A stretch of 46,020 nucleotides of DNA from Planctomycetota bacterium (GCA_018814045.1 JAHJAR010000121.1:1-46020); one strand, 5' to 3'. Shown: positions 1-8,373, counted from the stretch's first letter. The notes: a model not told the origin generated them from the sequence alone. Program-made: numbers and translations.

Positions 1-91
1 CCGCCGGTCCGGGCAGATAATCCTCTTCTGCCAGCGTGGGGGAGACGATCAGGGCCAGCAGCGTCCCGGTAAAGATACGCTTCCAGAGCAT
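1..91 (-). CDS. Secreted protein, N-terminal fragment
   Basis: Read on the minus strand, an ATG at 91-89 opens a frame that runs off the left edge. The first residues are MLWKRIFTGTLLALIVSPTL followed by AEEDYLPGPA. That is a basic start, a hydrophobic core and an Ala-type cleavage site, which is the form of a Sec signal peptide. A purine-rich GAGGTAGGA lies just upstream and supports this start. Only about 30 codons are visible, so the mature protein cannot be identified. Export to the periplasm or beyond is all that can be inferred. Confidence 0.6.
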   Translation of the reverse strand, partial: MLWKRIFTGTLLALIVSPTLAEEDYLPGPA

Positions 92-339
92 TGGTTCCTA
101 CCTCATGGCCGGGCCGGTGGGCGGCGCAGACTCAGCGCCCGACCCCGCTTCCCTGGGCCAACCGCAGCCTAGTCGGCCGGCCCGTCTCCGTCAACCGCCA
201 CCCGGCGTCCTTGCGTCTTTGCGGCCGCGCTCCTATCCTGCACGGTGGCCGGGCTGGCCGGCGCGGCGTGCCCGAGCTGGCAGTTCACGGAAGAACGGCC
301 AGGTAGCCCGAGTCGCGATACGCGAAAAGGAGGCTCAGG

Positions 340-1056
340 ATGACAAGCGTGCGGTATATCGCAGCAGTGGTGGGCTGTGCGGCCCTGATGTTATCGGCGG
401 TCGGGTGTGGGCCCGACGCGCGCGATCTGCAAATTCAGTCGCTGCAAGAGAGACGCGATGCCCTGGAGCGCGCCAACGCGGACCTCAGAGCATTGCTCGC
501 CGCGGCGCGTGATGATGCCGACGAGTCGCGCGTGCGAGCGCTTGAATTGGAACAGATGCTCGCCGACGCCGAGCGTCTGCTGGCCGACGAGCGCGGCAAG
601 GTTCGCGAGACGGGACGCTGGACCGAGGTGGGGGTCTTTGCCTGGGTCACGCTCGGGACGGATATTCTCTTCGATTCCGGCCAGGCGACGCTCAAACCGG
701 CCGGGCTGGCCACGCTCGCGGAGATCGCGCGCGAGCTTCAGAGCCAGTACGCAGACCGCTTCATCTGGGTCATCGGTCATACCGATTCCGACCCGATCAA
801 GGTCACCAAGAATCTCTGGAAGGACAACCTCCACCTTAGCCAGGGTCGCGCGCGCGCCGTCGCGCTCGAACTCATGAAGCACGGCCTGGATGGGCGGGAC
901 ATCGTGGCTGGCGGGCAGGGCGAACGCAGCCCGCGGGCCTCGAACGATACTAAGGAAGGTCGGACTCAAAACCGCCGTGTCCAAATCTGGGCGGTTCCAC
1001 GTCCGCCAACCGACACGGCCCCGATGGCCCAACCGGCCGACCTAGAAAAGGGCTGA
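340..1056 (+). CDS. OmpA/Pal-family lipoprotein
   Basis: The 238-residue protein begins with a lipoprotein signal whose lipobox-like LSAVGC puts the acylated Cys near residue 23. A charged, Leu- and Glu-rich segment at about 28-90 looks like a coiled coil. An OmpA-type peptidoglycan-binding domain follows at about 100-215, with the landmarks DILFDSGQATL, VIGHTDSDP, LSQGRARAVA and NRRVQIW. The family tethers the outer membrane to the cell wall. AAGGAGG lies a few bases upstream of the ATG and fixes the start. It is a single gene; hisA follows in the same direction after about 130 bp. Family assignment is firm, the specific partner is unknown. Confidence 0.88.
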   Translation: MTSVRYIAAVVGCAALMLSAVGCGPDARDLQIQSLQERRDALERANADLRALLAAARDDADESRVRALELEQMLADAERLLADERGKVRETGRWTEVGVFAWVTLGTDILFDSGQATLKPAGLATLAEIARELQSQYADRFIWVIGHTDSDPIKVTKNLWKDNLHLSQGRARAVALELMKHGLDGRDIVAGGQGERSPRASNDTKEGRTQNRRVQIWAVPRPPTDTAPMAQPADLEKG

Positions 1057-1184
1057 TCGCCGACCGCCTGGCCGCACGTCGCTTCGACCGAGCGCTGACC
1101 TACCGCGCCGCCAGCGCGCGTCGCCGCCGAGTGTAATCGGCGCGGCGAGTCGTCGCTTGCAGCCGGCCGTGAACGGGTGCCACT

Positions 1185-1922
1185 ATGGATGTTCTGCCCG
1201 CCATCGACCTCCTGGATGGCAAGTGTGTCCGCCTGATCCAGGGCCGCTATGACCGCGCGATTGAGTACGAAGACGATCCGCTCGCCGTCGCGGCCCGTTT
1301 CCGCGCCGCCGGGGCCACGTGGCTGCACGTTGTCGATCTCGAAGGTGCCCGCAACGGTCGCATCGTCAACATTCCCACAGTTCAGCGCATCATCGAAACC
1401 ACTGGTATGCGCGTGCAGTTCGGCGGCGGCATCCGCGGTGAGGCCGCAATCGACGCCGCCCTCGCGGCCGGCATCGAACGCGTGATCGTCGGCACGCGGG
1501 CACTCGAAGACTGCCACTGGTTTCGGGCGACCGTGCACGAACCCAAATACGCACATCGCATTGCCCTTGGGCTGGATGCACGCCTGGGACACTTGGCGGT
1601 GCGCGGCTGGACACGCGAGACCGAACGCACCGCGAGCGAACTGGCGCTGATCGTCGCCGACTGGCCACTGGCAACCATTGTCTACACCGACATCGGGCGC
1701 GACGGGCTGTTGCTGGGGCCGAACCTCGAAGCCGTCCGCGCTCTGGCCTCGGTCTCCAGCGTGCCGGTGATTGCCTCCGGAGGCGTAACCAACCTCGAGG
1801 ACATCCGCCGCCTGGCCACACTGAACCTCGCCGGCGCGGTCGTCGGGCGCGCGATCTACGAAGGAACGCTCGATCTGGTGAGCGCGCTGCGGGCCGCCGG
1901 TTCCGACCAAAGTGACACCTGA
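1185..1922 (+). CDS. hisA: HisA, phosphoribosylformimino-AICAR-phosphate isomerase
   Basis: A (beta/alpha)8-barrel of 245 residues, the usual length for HisA. The enzyme isomerises the aminoaldose ProFAR to the ketose PRFAR in the fourth step of histidine synthesis. Visible family features are the N-terminal VLPAIDLLDGKCVRL with the first catalytic Asp at residue 8, the VQFGGGIR phosphate-binding segment, the second catalytic Asp at about 131 in GLDARLG, and TDIGRDG plus ASGGV in the second half. HisF would lack this pair in the same setting. No other his gene is in the window, so the pathway is dispersed. The ribosome-binding site is weak (GGGTG). Confidence 0.95.
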   Translation: MDVLPAIDLLDGKCVRLIQGRYDRAIEYEDDPLAVAARFRAAGATWLHVVDLEGARNGRIVNIPTVQRIIETTGMRVQFGGGIRGEAAIDAALAAGIERVIVGTRALEDCHWFRATVHEPKYAHRIALGLDARLGHLAVRGWTRETERTASELALIVADWPLATIVYTDIGRDGLLLGPNLEAVRALASVSSVPVIASGGVTNLEDIRRLATLNLAGAVVGRAIYEGTLDLVSALRAAGSDQSDT

Positions 1923-1931
1923 AGCTCGGCA

Positions 1932-2014
1932 CCGCCGCGCAAACCACACTCCGCCAACCTGATGCCTGACCGGCCGAGAGAGCCGAACGGCCCCGCGCTT
2001 GGTTTGCGCGGCGG
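1932..2014. repeat. Long-spaced 15-bp inverted repeat after hisA
   Basis: CCGCCGCGCAAACCA at 1932-1946 is perfectly complementary to TGGTTTGCGCGGCGG at 2000-2014, with 53 bases between. It begins ten bases past the hisA stop and ends 17 bases before the -35 box of the next promoter. It could cap the hisA transcript or insulate the promoter. There is no T-tract, so it is not a standard intrinsic terminator. Confidence 0.6.
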
Positions 2015-2031
2015 CGCACCCGGTTGCGCCC

Positions 2032-2060
2032 TTGACTTACATATCTAGATAACATATAAT
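2032..2060 (+). promoter_or_regulatory. Near-consensus sigma-70 promoter
   Basis: TTGACT at 2032-2037 and TATAAT at 2055-2060 are separated by exactly 17 bases, so 11 of 12 consensus positions match. The stretch is AT-rich in an otherwise GC-rich region. Transcription would start near 2067 and read into the tandem pair beginning at 2129. This is the best-formed promoter I found in the window. Confidence 0.8.
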
Positions 2061-2128
2061 TCCTACAGTGCGGGCCGTAACGCCCACCGGAACACGCAGC
2101 CACCGCTGACGCGCCACAGGAGCTGCCC

Positions 2129-2647
2129 ATGAGTACGAGCCACACCGAGTTCTTCGGACCCGACCTGGGCCGCGGCCCCTTCGCGGCACACCGCATCGAG
2201 ACCGCCGTTATCCAGATCGCCACCGCGCTGGCCCAGTTGCGCACGCCGCTTCTGCGCAGCGACAGCGACATCCAGGCCCACGTCGACTTCATCCGCACGC
2301 TGGCCGATCGTCTCGCACCCACCTGGGCCAGCCAGATGACGTTGGAAGTCGGCGACAAGACCGGCAACAACATCACCACTGAGATCCGCACGGCCCTCGA
2401 CACGGTCAGCCTCCTGCACTGCTGGCTGACCGACGAAAACGGCGTCGCCGAGGCCGCGGCCACGCCCGACGTCGTCACCTGGAACACCGGCACCATTCTC
2501 GAAACGATCACGAGCAAGAAGCGCTATCTGGTCCTGACACCCACCACGGGCGTAGTGAACGTGACCGTCACGGATACGGACCAGACCTACCGCTGGGCCG
2601 TGACGCGCTACGCCCGTACGCACTTCTCCGCGCTGCTCGAATTCTGA
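2129..2647 (+). CDS. Uncharacterised protein, first of a tandem paralogue pair
   Basis: I do not recognise the family. The 172-residue protein has no signal peptide or membrane segment. Its N-terminal half looks helical and opens with the motif FGPDLGRGPFAA at about 9-20, then ALAQLR, DF+RTLADRLAP and SLLHCW. The C-terminal half, from about 110, looks like a beta-sandwich (PDVVTWNTGT, RYLVLT, NVTVTD, YRWAV). AGGAG sits seven bases before the ATG. The next gene is a diverged copy about 30 bp downstream, so the two are probably co-transcribed from the promoter at 2032. A structural or self-assembling role is possible but nothing shows it directly. Confidence 0.8.
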   Translation: MSTSHTEFFGPDLGRGPFAAHRIETAVIQIATALAQLRTPLLRSDSDIQAHVDFIRTLADRLAPTWASQMTLEVGDKTGNNITTEIRTALDTVSLLHCWLTDENGVAEAAATPDVVTWNTGTILETITSKKRYLVLTPTTGVVNVTVTDTDQTYRWAVTRYARTHFSALLEF

Positions 2648-2679
2648 CACCTGCACACGCACTGTCTGGGGAGCTACCC

Positions 2680-3210
2680 ATGAGCTCAGCTCACGTCGAG
2701 GATTTCGGGCCAGACCTGGGCCGTGGACCGTTCGCGGCCAGTTCTTTGGAGATGGCGATCATTCAGATCGCTGCGGCCCTGGCGCAACTGCGGTCGCCGT
2801 TGCGAGCGGACGACGGCGACATCGCCGGGCACGCCGATTTTGTGCGCACGCTGGCGGATCGGCTGGCCCCAGACTGGGATGCCCCGGCGACAATCGACGT
2901 CGGCAACATCGACGGCCTGCTCCGCATCCCCACTTCCATCCGCACTGAGATCGGTACCGTGAGCCTGCTGCACTGCTGGGTAACCGACCAGTACGGCGAC
3001 GGAGCGGAAGCCACCCGGGCGCCGGACGTGGTGACCTGGAACGTGGGCACGGTTTTGCAGGAAATCACGACCCGCAGACGCTACCTGATTCTCACAAACG
3101 CCGCCGGCATCGCCCAGGTAACTGTCCAGGACGGCGGGATGGACAACTGGCGCTGGGCCGTGGCCCGCTCTGGGCACGTCCACTACTCCTCCACGCTGTA
3201 TTTCGCGTAG
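2680..3210 (+). CDS. Uncharacterised protein, second of a tandem paralogue pair
   Basis: This 176-residue protein is a paralogue of the preceding gene; by eye about half the positions are identical. Fully shared blocks include FGPDLGRGPFAA, TLADRLAP, TVSLLHCW and PDVVTWN, and the length and layout match. A short insertion near residue 80 (LLRIP) and a changed C-terminal tip are the main differences. GGGGAG upstream of the ATG gives a good ribosome-binding site. The gene follows its partner by about 30 bp, consistent with an operon. There is no signal peptide and no family I can name. Conservation of both copies suggests the proteins act together, perhaps as two subunits. Confidence 0.8.
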   Translation: MSSAHVEDFGPDLGRGPFAASSLEMAIIQIAAALAQLRSPLRADDGDIAGHADFVRTLADRLAPDWDAPATIDVGNIDGLLRIPTSIRTEIGTVSLLHCWVTDQYGDGAEATRAPDVVTWNVGTVLQEITTRRRYLILTNAAGIAQVTVQDGGMDNWRWAVARSGHVHYSSTLYFA

Positions 3211-3389
3211 CGCCGCCGCACGCACTGGTCGTCAGGACGCGCGCATACCGTGCCCCGAGCGCTGCTGCCCCGCTTGGCAACGGGCCGCCTGGCGTGTTAC
3301 GCACCCGTCGCCCCCGCCGATGGTCCGCTGGCAAAACCTGCCCGTGTCTGCTAGCCTGCCCGCGGCCGAACCAAACGGAAGCCACTGAC

Positions 3390-3704
3390 ATGGCTGAGCG
3401 ACGGATAAAATGTGCAAGACTCGGGCGCGAGTTGCCCGCGCTCGACGAAGATACGCCCGCAGGGCGGCAGGCCCTCCAGATGGTCTTGCTCATCGGTGGC
3501 CCCGACTTACAGCAACGCGTGCGCGAGCAGGTCTCCGCCGAAGCCTGGAAGATGTGGCTCGACCACCAGGTGATGGTGGTCAACGAGTTTCGCCTCGACC
3601 CCACCTCCGATGCAGCCAACGATGTCCTGCGCGCCCACATGGAGGCCTTCTTCTTCGGCGAGCAGGCGACGTTGCCCGACTACACTCCCCCGGAGCAAAC
3701 CTGA
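3390..3704 (+). CDS. yggX: YggX-like Fe(II)-trafficking / oxidative-damage protection protein
   Basis: The likely start is the ATG at 3390, with GGAAG eight bases upstream, giving 104 residues. The line-up with YggX is clear: an early Cys (IKCARLGRELPAL), then SAEAWKMWLDHQVMVVNE, which matches the family core EAW..W...Q...INE, then RLD, MEAFFFGE and the C-terminal YTPPE. E. coli YggX has about 91 residues; the extra length here is an insertion at about 22-40 between the Cys segment and the helical core. The family protects Fe-S enzymes from oxidative damage and is best known from Proteobacteria. The assignment rests on the motif match only. Confidence 0.75.
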   Translation: MAERRIKCARLGRELPALDEDTPAGRQALQMVLLIGGPDLQQRVREQVSAEAWKMWLDHQVMVVNEFRLDPTSDAANDVLRAHMEAFFFGEQATLPDYTPPEQT

Positions 3705-3732
3705 CTCCGACCACGACGCTCACGCGCCGCCG

Positions 3733-5406
3733 TCAGTTCTTGCGAAGCAGAATGTCCATCCCGTCCACGCTCGTAGCACGTTCGTAGTTCTCCACCAGCC
3801 ACAGGGCGAATTCGCGCCGCGGCCCGCTCAGCATCCACTCGACGTCGCGCGGCGGAATCACAACCGCCTTCGGTGGCGACCGGCGAATGTCCGCGAGGGC
3901 GCCGTCCGCGATGAACCGCGCCCGCTCACCGACGTGCCCCACCTTCTCGATCGTCGCAAAGCGGCTGGGGCAGGCGCGGTACGCATAGCGATAAGTCCCC
4001 GGACTCCAACCCCAAACATAGATCGTGTCCGTCGGCGCTGTCAGGCGAATGATCTCGGCGGCGCGCCGCTGATCACCCGTCGGGTCGCGCAGGTGCAGCG
4101 CGTACCAATGGGGCTTCTTCTGCCAACGTTGGAGCACTATGGCGCCGCTGTCAGCGGCGACGCCGCAGAGCAAGTAGGCGTAAATGACCAGAGCGAGAGT
4201 GGCCCAACCGCGCCGCGTCAGGCGCTGAAACAGACCATGCTGCCCGGCCAGAAAATCGAGTGGATACAGCGCGAGCAGTCCCAGCGGCGGCAACAATGGG
4301 GCGAGATGATACGCTTGTCGTCCGGGCACAATGCAGACCAGGTACAAAGACAGCAGCAGCCAGAGGACGAACAGGCCGACGTCGTGCCGTCCTGCGACAG
4401 CGCTCACCCCCGCTCGGCCCCAGCGGTGGAGGCCCAACACGAGCCCCGTGCCGGCAAGTATCAGCAGAGGGGTGAGCGGCTCGAGCGTGGGACGATAGAC
4501 ACCTAGCGCCCCACCGACGCGGAAGAACGTAGCGTCGTGCACCTCGAAATAGGCCCGGTTGAAGGTAACCACCGCGAACCAGGCCTCACCGAGCGCTCCC
4601 TGCGCCGCCAGGAGCGCTGCTGCAAGCAGCGGCAGCATAACGAAGCCGCCGCCGGCAACGGCCCACTGCTTCCACAGCCCGCCGGGCGCGTCCGGCGGTG
4701 TTGCAGCGCGGCGCGCCCGCAGTTGCAACCAGAGCAGGTGCAGACCACAAGCGCCGGCCGCCCCCAATCCCGACTGTTTGAAGAGCGGCGCCGCCCCAGC
4801 GACCAGCCCCGCCAGCGCCAGCCAGCGGAACCGCCTACCGGTTACCCAGCGCAAGTAGGCCAGGATCGTCAAGATCTCGCAGGCGGCGACGAATGTCTCG
4901 GTGCGATTCGCGCCGCACTCGTAGCGCTGATGCGTCAGGACCAGCCCGCCGACGATCACCGCGGGCAACAACAGCGACGGATGATAAGCGCGGCGGGCCA
5001 GGGCCACGAAGCCAAGCAACGCCGCGAGCAGCGCAACACTCGAGAACAGGACGTCGCGGGCCGTTCCCGGCCCACAGATCAGGTACGCCAGCGCATTGAC
5101 CCAGTAGATGCCCGGCGGTTTGTTGTTCCACACGTCAATATACGGCGTGGCCCCGTTGGCGATGCGCCAGCCACCGAAGGCGTAGTTGCAGCTATCGGCG
5201 GTGTTCTCACGCCAGTGGACGGCGGATTGATTCACCACGACGGCCGCCAGGAGCAGCAGTCCGCATGCGCCGGCCAGCACGCCGCGCAGATAGCCCTGTC
5301 CGCTCCTGGCTTGCTCGTGGTCCACCGTGCTTCCCGCTGCGTTGGCACCTGCTCCAGTTCCAGCCACGTCATCAGCCGGCGCGGCGAAGGTCTCCGCGCC
5401 GGGCAT
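3733..5406 (-). CDS. Integral-membrane glycosyltransferase, PMT/ArnT (GT39/GT83) type
   Basis: A 557-residue protein with roughly ten hydrophobic segments after a cytoplasmic tail of about 40 residues. The first periplasmic loop holds ADSCNYAFGGWRIANGATPY and then DVWNNKPPGIYW, the signature region of PMT_2/ArnT-type enzymes, which move sugars from polyprenyl-phosphate donors to acceptors on the outer face of the inner membrane. The C-terminal soluble part (about 440-557) contains YVWGWSPGTYRYA. The acceptor, lipid or protein, cannot be read from sequence. It lies about 45 bp downstream of rdgB on the same strand and may end that operon. No strong ribosome-binding site precedes the ATG. Confidence 0.82.
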   Translation of the reverse strand: MPGAETFAAPADDVAGTGAGANAAGSTVDHEQARSGQGYLRGVLAGACGLLLLAAVVVNQSAVHWRENTADSCNYAFGGWRIANGATPYIDVWNNKPPGIYWVNALAYLICGPGTARDVLFSSVALLAALLGFVALARRAYHPSLLLPAVIVGGLVLTHQRYECGANRTETFVAACEILTILAYLRWVTGRRFRWLALAGLVAGAAPLFKQSGLGAAGACGLHLLWLQLRARRAATPPDAPGGLWKQWAVAGGGFVMLPLLAAALLAAQGALGEAWFAVVTFNRAYFEVHDATFFRVGGALGVYRPTLEPLTPLLILAGTGLVLGLHRWGRAGVSAVAGRHDVGLFVLWLLLSLYLVCIVPGRQAYHLAPLLPPLGLLALYPLDFLAGQHGLFQRLTRRGWATLALVIYAYLLCGVAADSGAIVLQRWQKKPHWYALHLRDPTGDQRRAAEIIRLTAPTDTIYVWGWSPGTYRYAYRACPSRFATIEKVGHVGERARFIADGALADIRRSPPKAVVIPPRDVEWMLSGPRREFALWLVENYERATSVDGMDILLRKN

Positions 5407-5451
5407 ACATCGGCAGGCCGGCAGCTTGAAGGGCCTGCGCGGCGGCCGCTA

Positions 5452-6069
5452 TCACGCGGGCCAATCGCCTTGCCCGCGCAGCCACTGCTCAATCTGTATC
5501 AGCATTGCGCGCAGAGCGTTGCCCCGGTGGCTGATGGCGTTCTTGTCGTCCGGCGGCAGTTCGGCCAGCGTGCGATTGAACTGCGGCACTAGAAAGTGCG
5601 GATCATAGCCAAAGCCGCCGGTGCCGCGCGATTCCGTGACGATCAATCCCTCGATCTGGCCGTCTGTCTCCAGCACAACTTCGCCGGGGCGGGCAAGTGC
5701 CATCACGCACCGGAATCGCGCGGTCCGCTGCGCCGGTGCGACGCCGGACACGGCGGCCACCAGGCGCCGGTTGTTGGCGGCGTAGTCGTGCGCGTAGCCG
5801 GCATACCGGGCCGAATGTACGCCAGGCGCCCCCGCCAGGCAGTCCACCTCCAGGCCCGAGTCATCCGCCAGCGCCAGCAATCCCGTGGCCGCGGCGAAGT
5901 GCAGGGCCTTCTTGCGGGCGTTGGCGGAAAACGTCGCCCCGTCTTCGACCGCCTCGGGCACGGCCGGAAAGTCGTCCAGCCCGTGCCAGACGAGCGGGGC
6001 GTCGGCGGCCAGGCGGCGGATCTCGCGGATCTTGCCGGCATTGTGCGTGGCCAGGAGAATCTCGACCAT
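5452..6069 (-). CDS. rdgB: RdgB/HAM1 non-canonical purine NTP pyrophosphatase
   Basis: At 205 residues this has the normal length for the dITP/XTP diphosphatase that hydrolyses inosine and xanthosine triphosphates to monophosphates and keeps them out of DNA. Visible motifs are the N-terminal ATHNAGKIREI nucleotide-binding segment, ENGATFSANA in the form EDGATFSANA, the metal-binding DDSGLEVDCL, GAPGVHSARYAG, and near the C-terminus GTGGFGYDPHF and ISHRGNALRAM. It follows the upstream lipoprotein gene by five bases and sits with rph. The rph-rdgB pairing is frequent in bacteria and supports the call. Confidence 0.95.
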   Translation of the reverse strand: MVEILLATHNAGKIREIRRLAADAPLVWHGLDDFPAVPEAVEDGATFSANARKKALHFAAATGLLALADDSGLEVDCLAGAPGVHSARYAGYAHDYAANNRRLVAAVSGVAPAQRTARFRCVMALARPGEVVLETDGQIEGLIVTESRGTGGFGYDPHFLVPQFNRTLAELPPDDKNAISHRGNALRAMLIQIEQWLRGQGDWPA

Positions 6070-6074
6070 CGCGC

Positions 6075-6956
6075 CTACTCACCCAACGAGCCGGACTCGG
6101 CCTGCGCGGCGCGCGGCAGCTTGACCGGGAACGAGTGGTTCGGGATGCGCTCTTTCTTGCCGGTCACCGGATCATGCTCGACCTGAAACACTTTGTGTCC
6201 GTTCTCGAGGTTGAAGGGGTGCTTTTTCTGCAAAGCCAGCATCCGCTCGTCCACTATTCTGCTCGTGAACCGCAGCACGCCCGTGTACGGATCTTCGCTC
6301 CTGATCTCAGCGATGGCGCTCTTGGGAAACGTGCCGATGCACACCGAGCTGTTCACCGGTCCATGGTGATAGTAGGCCCCTTCCTGCTGCTCGCGGAGCA
6401 GCATGCAGTACTCCACCGCGGCGTGCTTCCGCTGCTGCATGCCGGGCGTGTTGTAGAAGACCGCGACCTGGAGCGACCAGTAGCCGTCGGCGTTGCTGAG
6501 GTCCCATTCCGGCCGGCCGACCGAGGCAGTCGGCAGCGCGTCCAGCACGGCCAGGCGAAACGGCCAGATGTCACGGTTGCCGACCGCCAACTGCCGAATC
6601 AACCGCAGATCAGGGAGTGGATCGGGCGTGTACGCTCCCCGGTCCGGCCCCGCATCGGGGCGCCGGCGGTACTTCCCGTAGTACACAGTGCTGGTTTCCC
6701 CCTCGTGAAAAACCTGCACCAAGTCGGCCTTCAGGCCGCGCACGTTGCGCAGGGCCGTCTCGTACGATTGTGCGAGCTTGAAGCGGTTCGGGCCGTACAG
6801 CGTGATGCAGCGCACGGCCCACAAATCCTCTTCGTCCCCCGGCGCGCTGGGCGAGAAGGCCCCAGTCTGCCCGGTGCAGCCGTTGACCAGTAGCCAGAGA
6901 GACGCCAACAGCGCCACGCCGTCTCGGCCGGTCACGAGGTAGTCTCGTCGCATCAT
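6075..6956 (-). CDS. Uncharacterised lipoprotein in the rph-rdgB cluster
   Basis: The 293-residue protein starts with a basic stretch and a hydrophobic run ending LWLLVNGCTG, which fits a lipoprotein signal with acylation near Cys27. The mature part is mixed alpha/beta with segments such as AVRCITLYGPNRFKLAQSYE and KADLVQVFHEGETSTVYYGKY. Many aromatic residues and the absence of further membrane segments suggest a globular periplasmic domain. I do not recognise a family. The ATG overlaps the rph stop codon in an ATGA arrangement and rdgB follows by five bases, so translation is probably coupled. The inner core resembles no enzyme motif I know. Confidence 0.75.
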   Translation of the reverse strand: MMRRDYLVTGRDGVALLASLWLLVNGCTGQTGAFSPSAPGDEEDLWAVRCITLYGPNRFKLAQSYETALRNVRGLKADLVQVFHEGETSTVYYGKYRRRPDAGPDRGAYTPDPLPDLRLIRQLAVGNRDIWPFRLAVLDALPTASVGRPEWDLSNADGYWSLQVAVFYNTPGMQQRKHAAVEYCMLLREQQEGAYYHHGPVNSSVCIGTFPKSAIAEIRSEDPYTGVLRFTSRIVDERMLALQKKHPFNLENGHKVFQVEHDPVTGKKERIPNHSFPVKLPRAAQAESGSLGE

Positions 6957-7687
6957 GTCTCAGCACTCGCCTTGGGGTCACGTTGCAGCGCGGCGCGCTG
7001 TAGCTGGAACAAGCGCTCGATGCCGCGCCGGCCCAGAGCCATCATGCTCGTCAGATCGTTATCGCTGTAGGTGCCGTGCTCGCCCGTGGCCTGCACCTCG
7101 ATCCACTCGCCCCGCGCCGTCATAGCCAGATTACAGTCCACGACGGCGTCGACATCCTCACGGTAGTCAAGATCGAGAAGTGTATGCCCATCCACTAGCC
7201 CGACGCTCACCGCCGCCACCGCTGTGGTTTCCACATCGGCGCCCCACAAGCCTCGGCGGTACCCCGCGGCCAAGGCGTCGCACAGGGCTACGTAGCCCCC
7301 GGTGATGGCCGCCGTGCGCGTGCCACCATCGGCCTGGAGCACGTCGCAATCGAGGTAGATGGTGTGCTGTCCCAGGCGCGCCATGTCGACGGCGGCTCGG
7401 AGCGAGCGCCCGATCAGCCGCTGAACCTCCTGCGTGCGCCCGTCGATGCGCGTGCGATTGCGGCTGCGGCGTCGTTCGGTCGAACCGGGCAGCATCTCGT
7501 ACTCGCCGGTCAGCCATCCGGCACCGCTCGGCTCGCGCCATTCCGGCACACCCTCTTCGATGCTCGCCGTGCAGAGCACATGTGTGCGCCCGCATCGAAT
7601 CAGCACGGACCCGGGCGAGGCTTGCGTGAAGCCCCGCACGATTTCCACCGGTCGCAACTCGTCCGGCTGGCGTTTGTCTTGTCGCAT
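6953..7687 (-). CDS. rph: RNase PH, tRNA 3'-end phosphorolytic exonuclease
   Basis: RNase PH trims the 3' ends of tRNA precursors using phosphate. The ATG at 7687 gives 244 residues, close to the family's 238-245; a longer upstream frame lacks family character. Expected motifs appear in order: RQPDELRPVEI, GSVLIRCGRTHVLCTAS, WLTGEYEMLPGST, the RNA-binding RIDGRTQEVQRLIGRSLRA, TIYLDCDVLQADGGTRTAAI, and LDLDYREDVDAVVD with the acidic residues of the active site. GELIEVQAT-type sequence appears as GEWIEVQATGEHGTY. Its stop overlaps the next gene by four bases. Confidence 0.96.
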   Translation of the reverse strand: MRQDKRQPDELRPVEIVRGFTQASPGSVLIRCGRTHVLCTASIEEGVPEWREPSGAGWLTGEYEMLPGSTERRRSRNRTRIDGRTQEVQRLIGRSLRAAVDMARLGQHTIYLDCDVLQADGGTRTAAITGGYVALCDALAAGYRRGLWGADVETTAVAAVSVGLVDGHTLLDLDYREDVDAVVDCNLAMTARGEWIEVQATGEHGTYSDNDLTSMMALGRRGIERLFQLQRAALQRDPKASAET

Positions 7688-7751
7688 ACCGGTATTCGTA
7701 TCGTGCGACGGCGTGCTCCGCAATGCTCGCGGCCTCAGACAGGCGACCACT

Positions 7752-8366
7752 TCAGGGGGCGGGCTGCTGTGCACTCAGCAGGTTTCCCCCGACGACAACG
7801 GCGTTGCGCCCGCGCAAGCGAATCACCAGGCAAGCCCGGCGTTTGATCCAATCCGGGCCGGTCGCGGGCACCGGCTCGATCACGACCACCAAATCGTGGG
7901 GCAGCATCCACTCGGCTGCGGCGGGAAACATCGCGCGCGTAGCTTGGCGTTCACATACTGTAAAGGCCGTTACGGGCAGATGGTCGATAGCGGCCTTATG
8001 CCCCGCCTCGATCAGTGCGCCGAGCCGCCTGCGGGACAGCGGCCGCTCGGGTGCTTCGGGCAGGTCGCCGATCTCCGGCAGCGCATGATAGCCGACGACG
8101 TCCACCCGCGCGGCGGCTCGTTCGCCGTCACCCCGTCCGACGGCGAGGCAGAAGTCCAGCGTCACGACTAACGCGCGCTCCGCGCGCGACAGCGTCTGCG
8201 GGTCTGCTTGCGAAAGCTGCGCGAAGGTCTCACCGGCCGACTTGGTCAAGGTAGGTTGCGAGGTGGCGGGCCGGTTGGTTGGTGTGGACTCCCCTTCCAC
8301 CAAAGCGCCGCCGGGCAGCAGAAGCATGGCCAACACAGGCCAGCCACGCCGCGCAGCGGCGCGCAC
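7752..8366 (-). CDS. Uncharacterised secreted protein between rplU and rph
   Basis: A GTG at 8366, seven bases after the rplU stop, gives 204 residues; a TTG at 8399 in the same frame would overlap rplU by 26 bp. The N-terminus RAAARRGWPVLAMLLLPGGA looks like a Sec signal peptide, followed by a Thr/Pro/Ser-rich linker. A helical part covers about 60-130, and a C-terminal beta-rich part includes LVVVIEPVPA and ACLVIRLRGRNAVVVGGNLL. I know no matching family. Most bacteria have rpmA directly after rplU, so this gene takes that place. Linkage to rplU and rph suggests co-expression, not a ribosomal role. Confidence 0.65.
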   Translation of the reverse strand: MRAAARRGWPVLAMLLLPGGALVEGESTPTNRPATSQPTLTKSAGETFAQLSQADPQTLSRAERALVVTLDFCLAVGRGDGERAAARVDVVGYHALPEIGDLPEAPERPLSRRRLGALIEAGHKAAIDHLPVTAFTVCERQATRAMFPAAAEWMLPHDLVVVIEPVPATGPDWIKRRACLVIRLRGRNAVVVGGNLLSAQQPAP

Positions 8367-8373
8367 GAAGAGA

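Noticed and set aside
36..512. Open frame of 158 codons overlapping the OmpA-type gene
   Set aside because: It reads through the intergenic gap and the start of a well-supported gene in another frame, has an Arg/Pro-rich composition and no motif.
966..1949. Long minus-strand frame antisense to hisA
   Set aside because: It is antisense to a clear hisA gene. High GC makes long antisense frames common here, and the translation has no domain.
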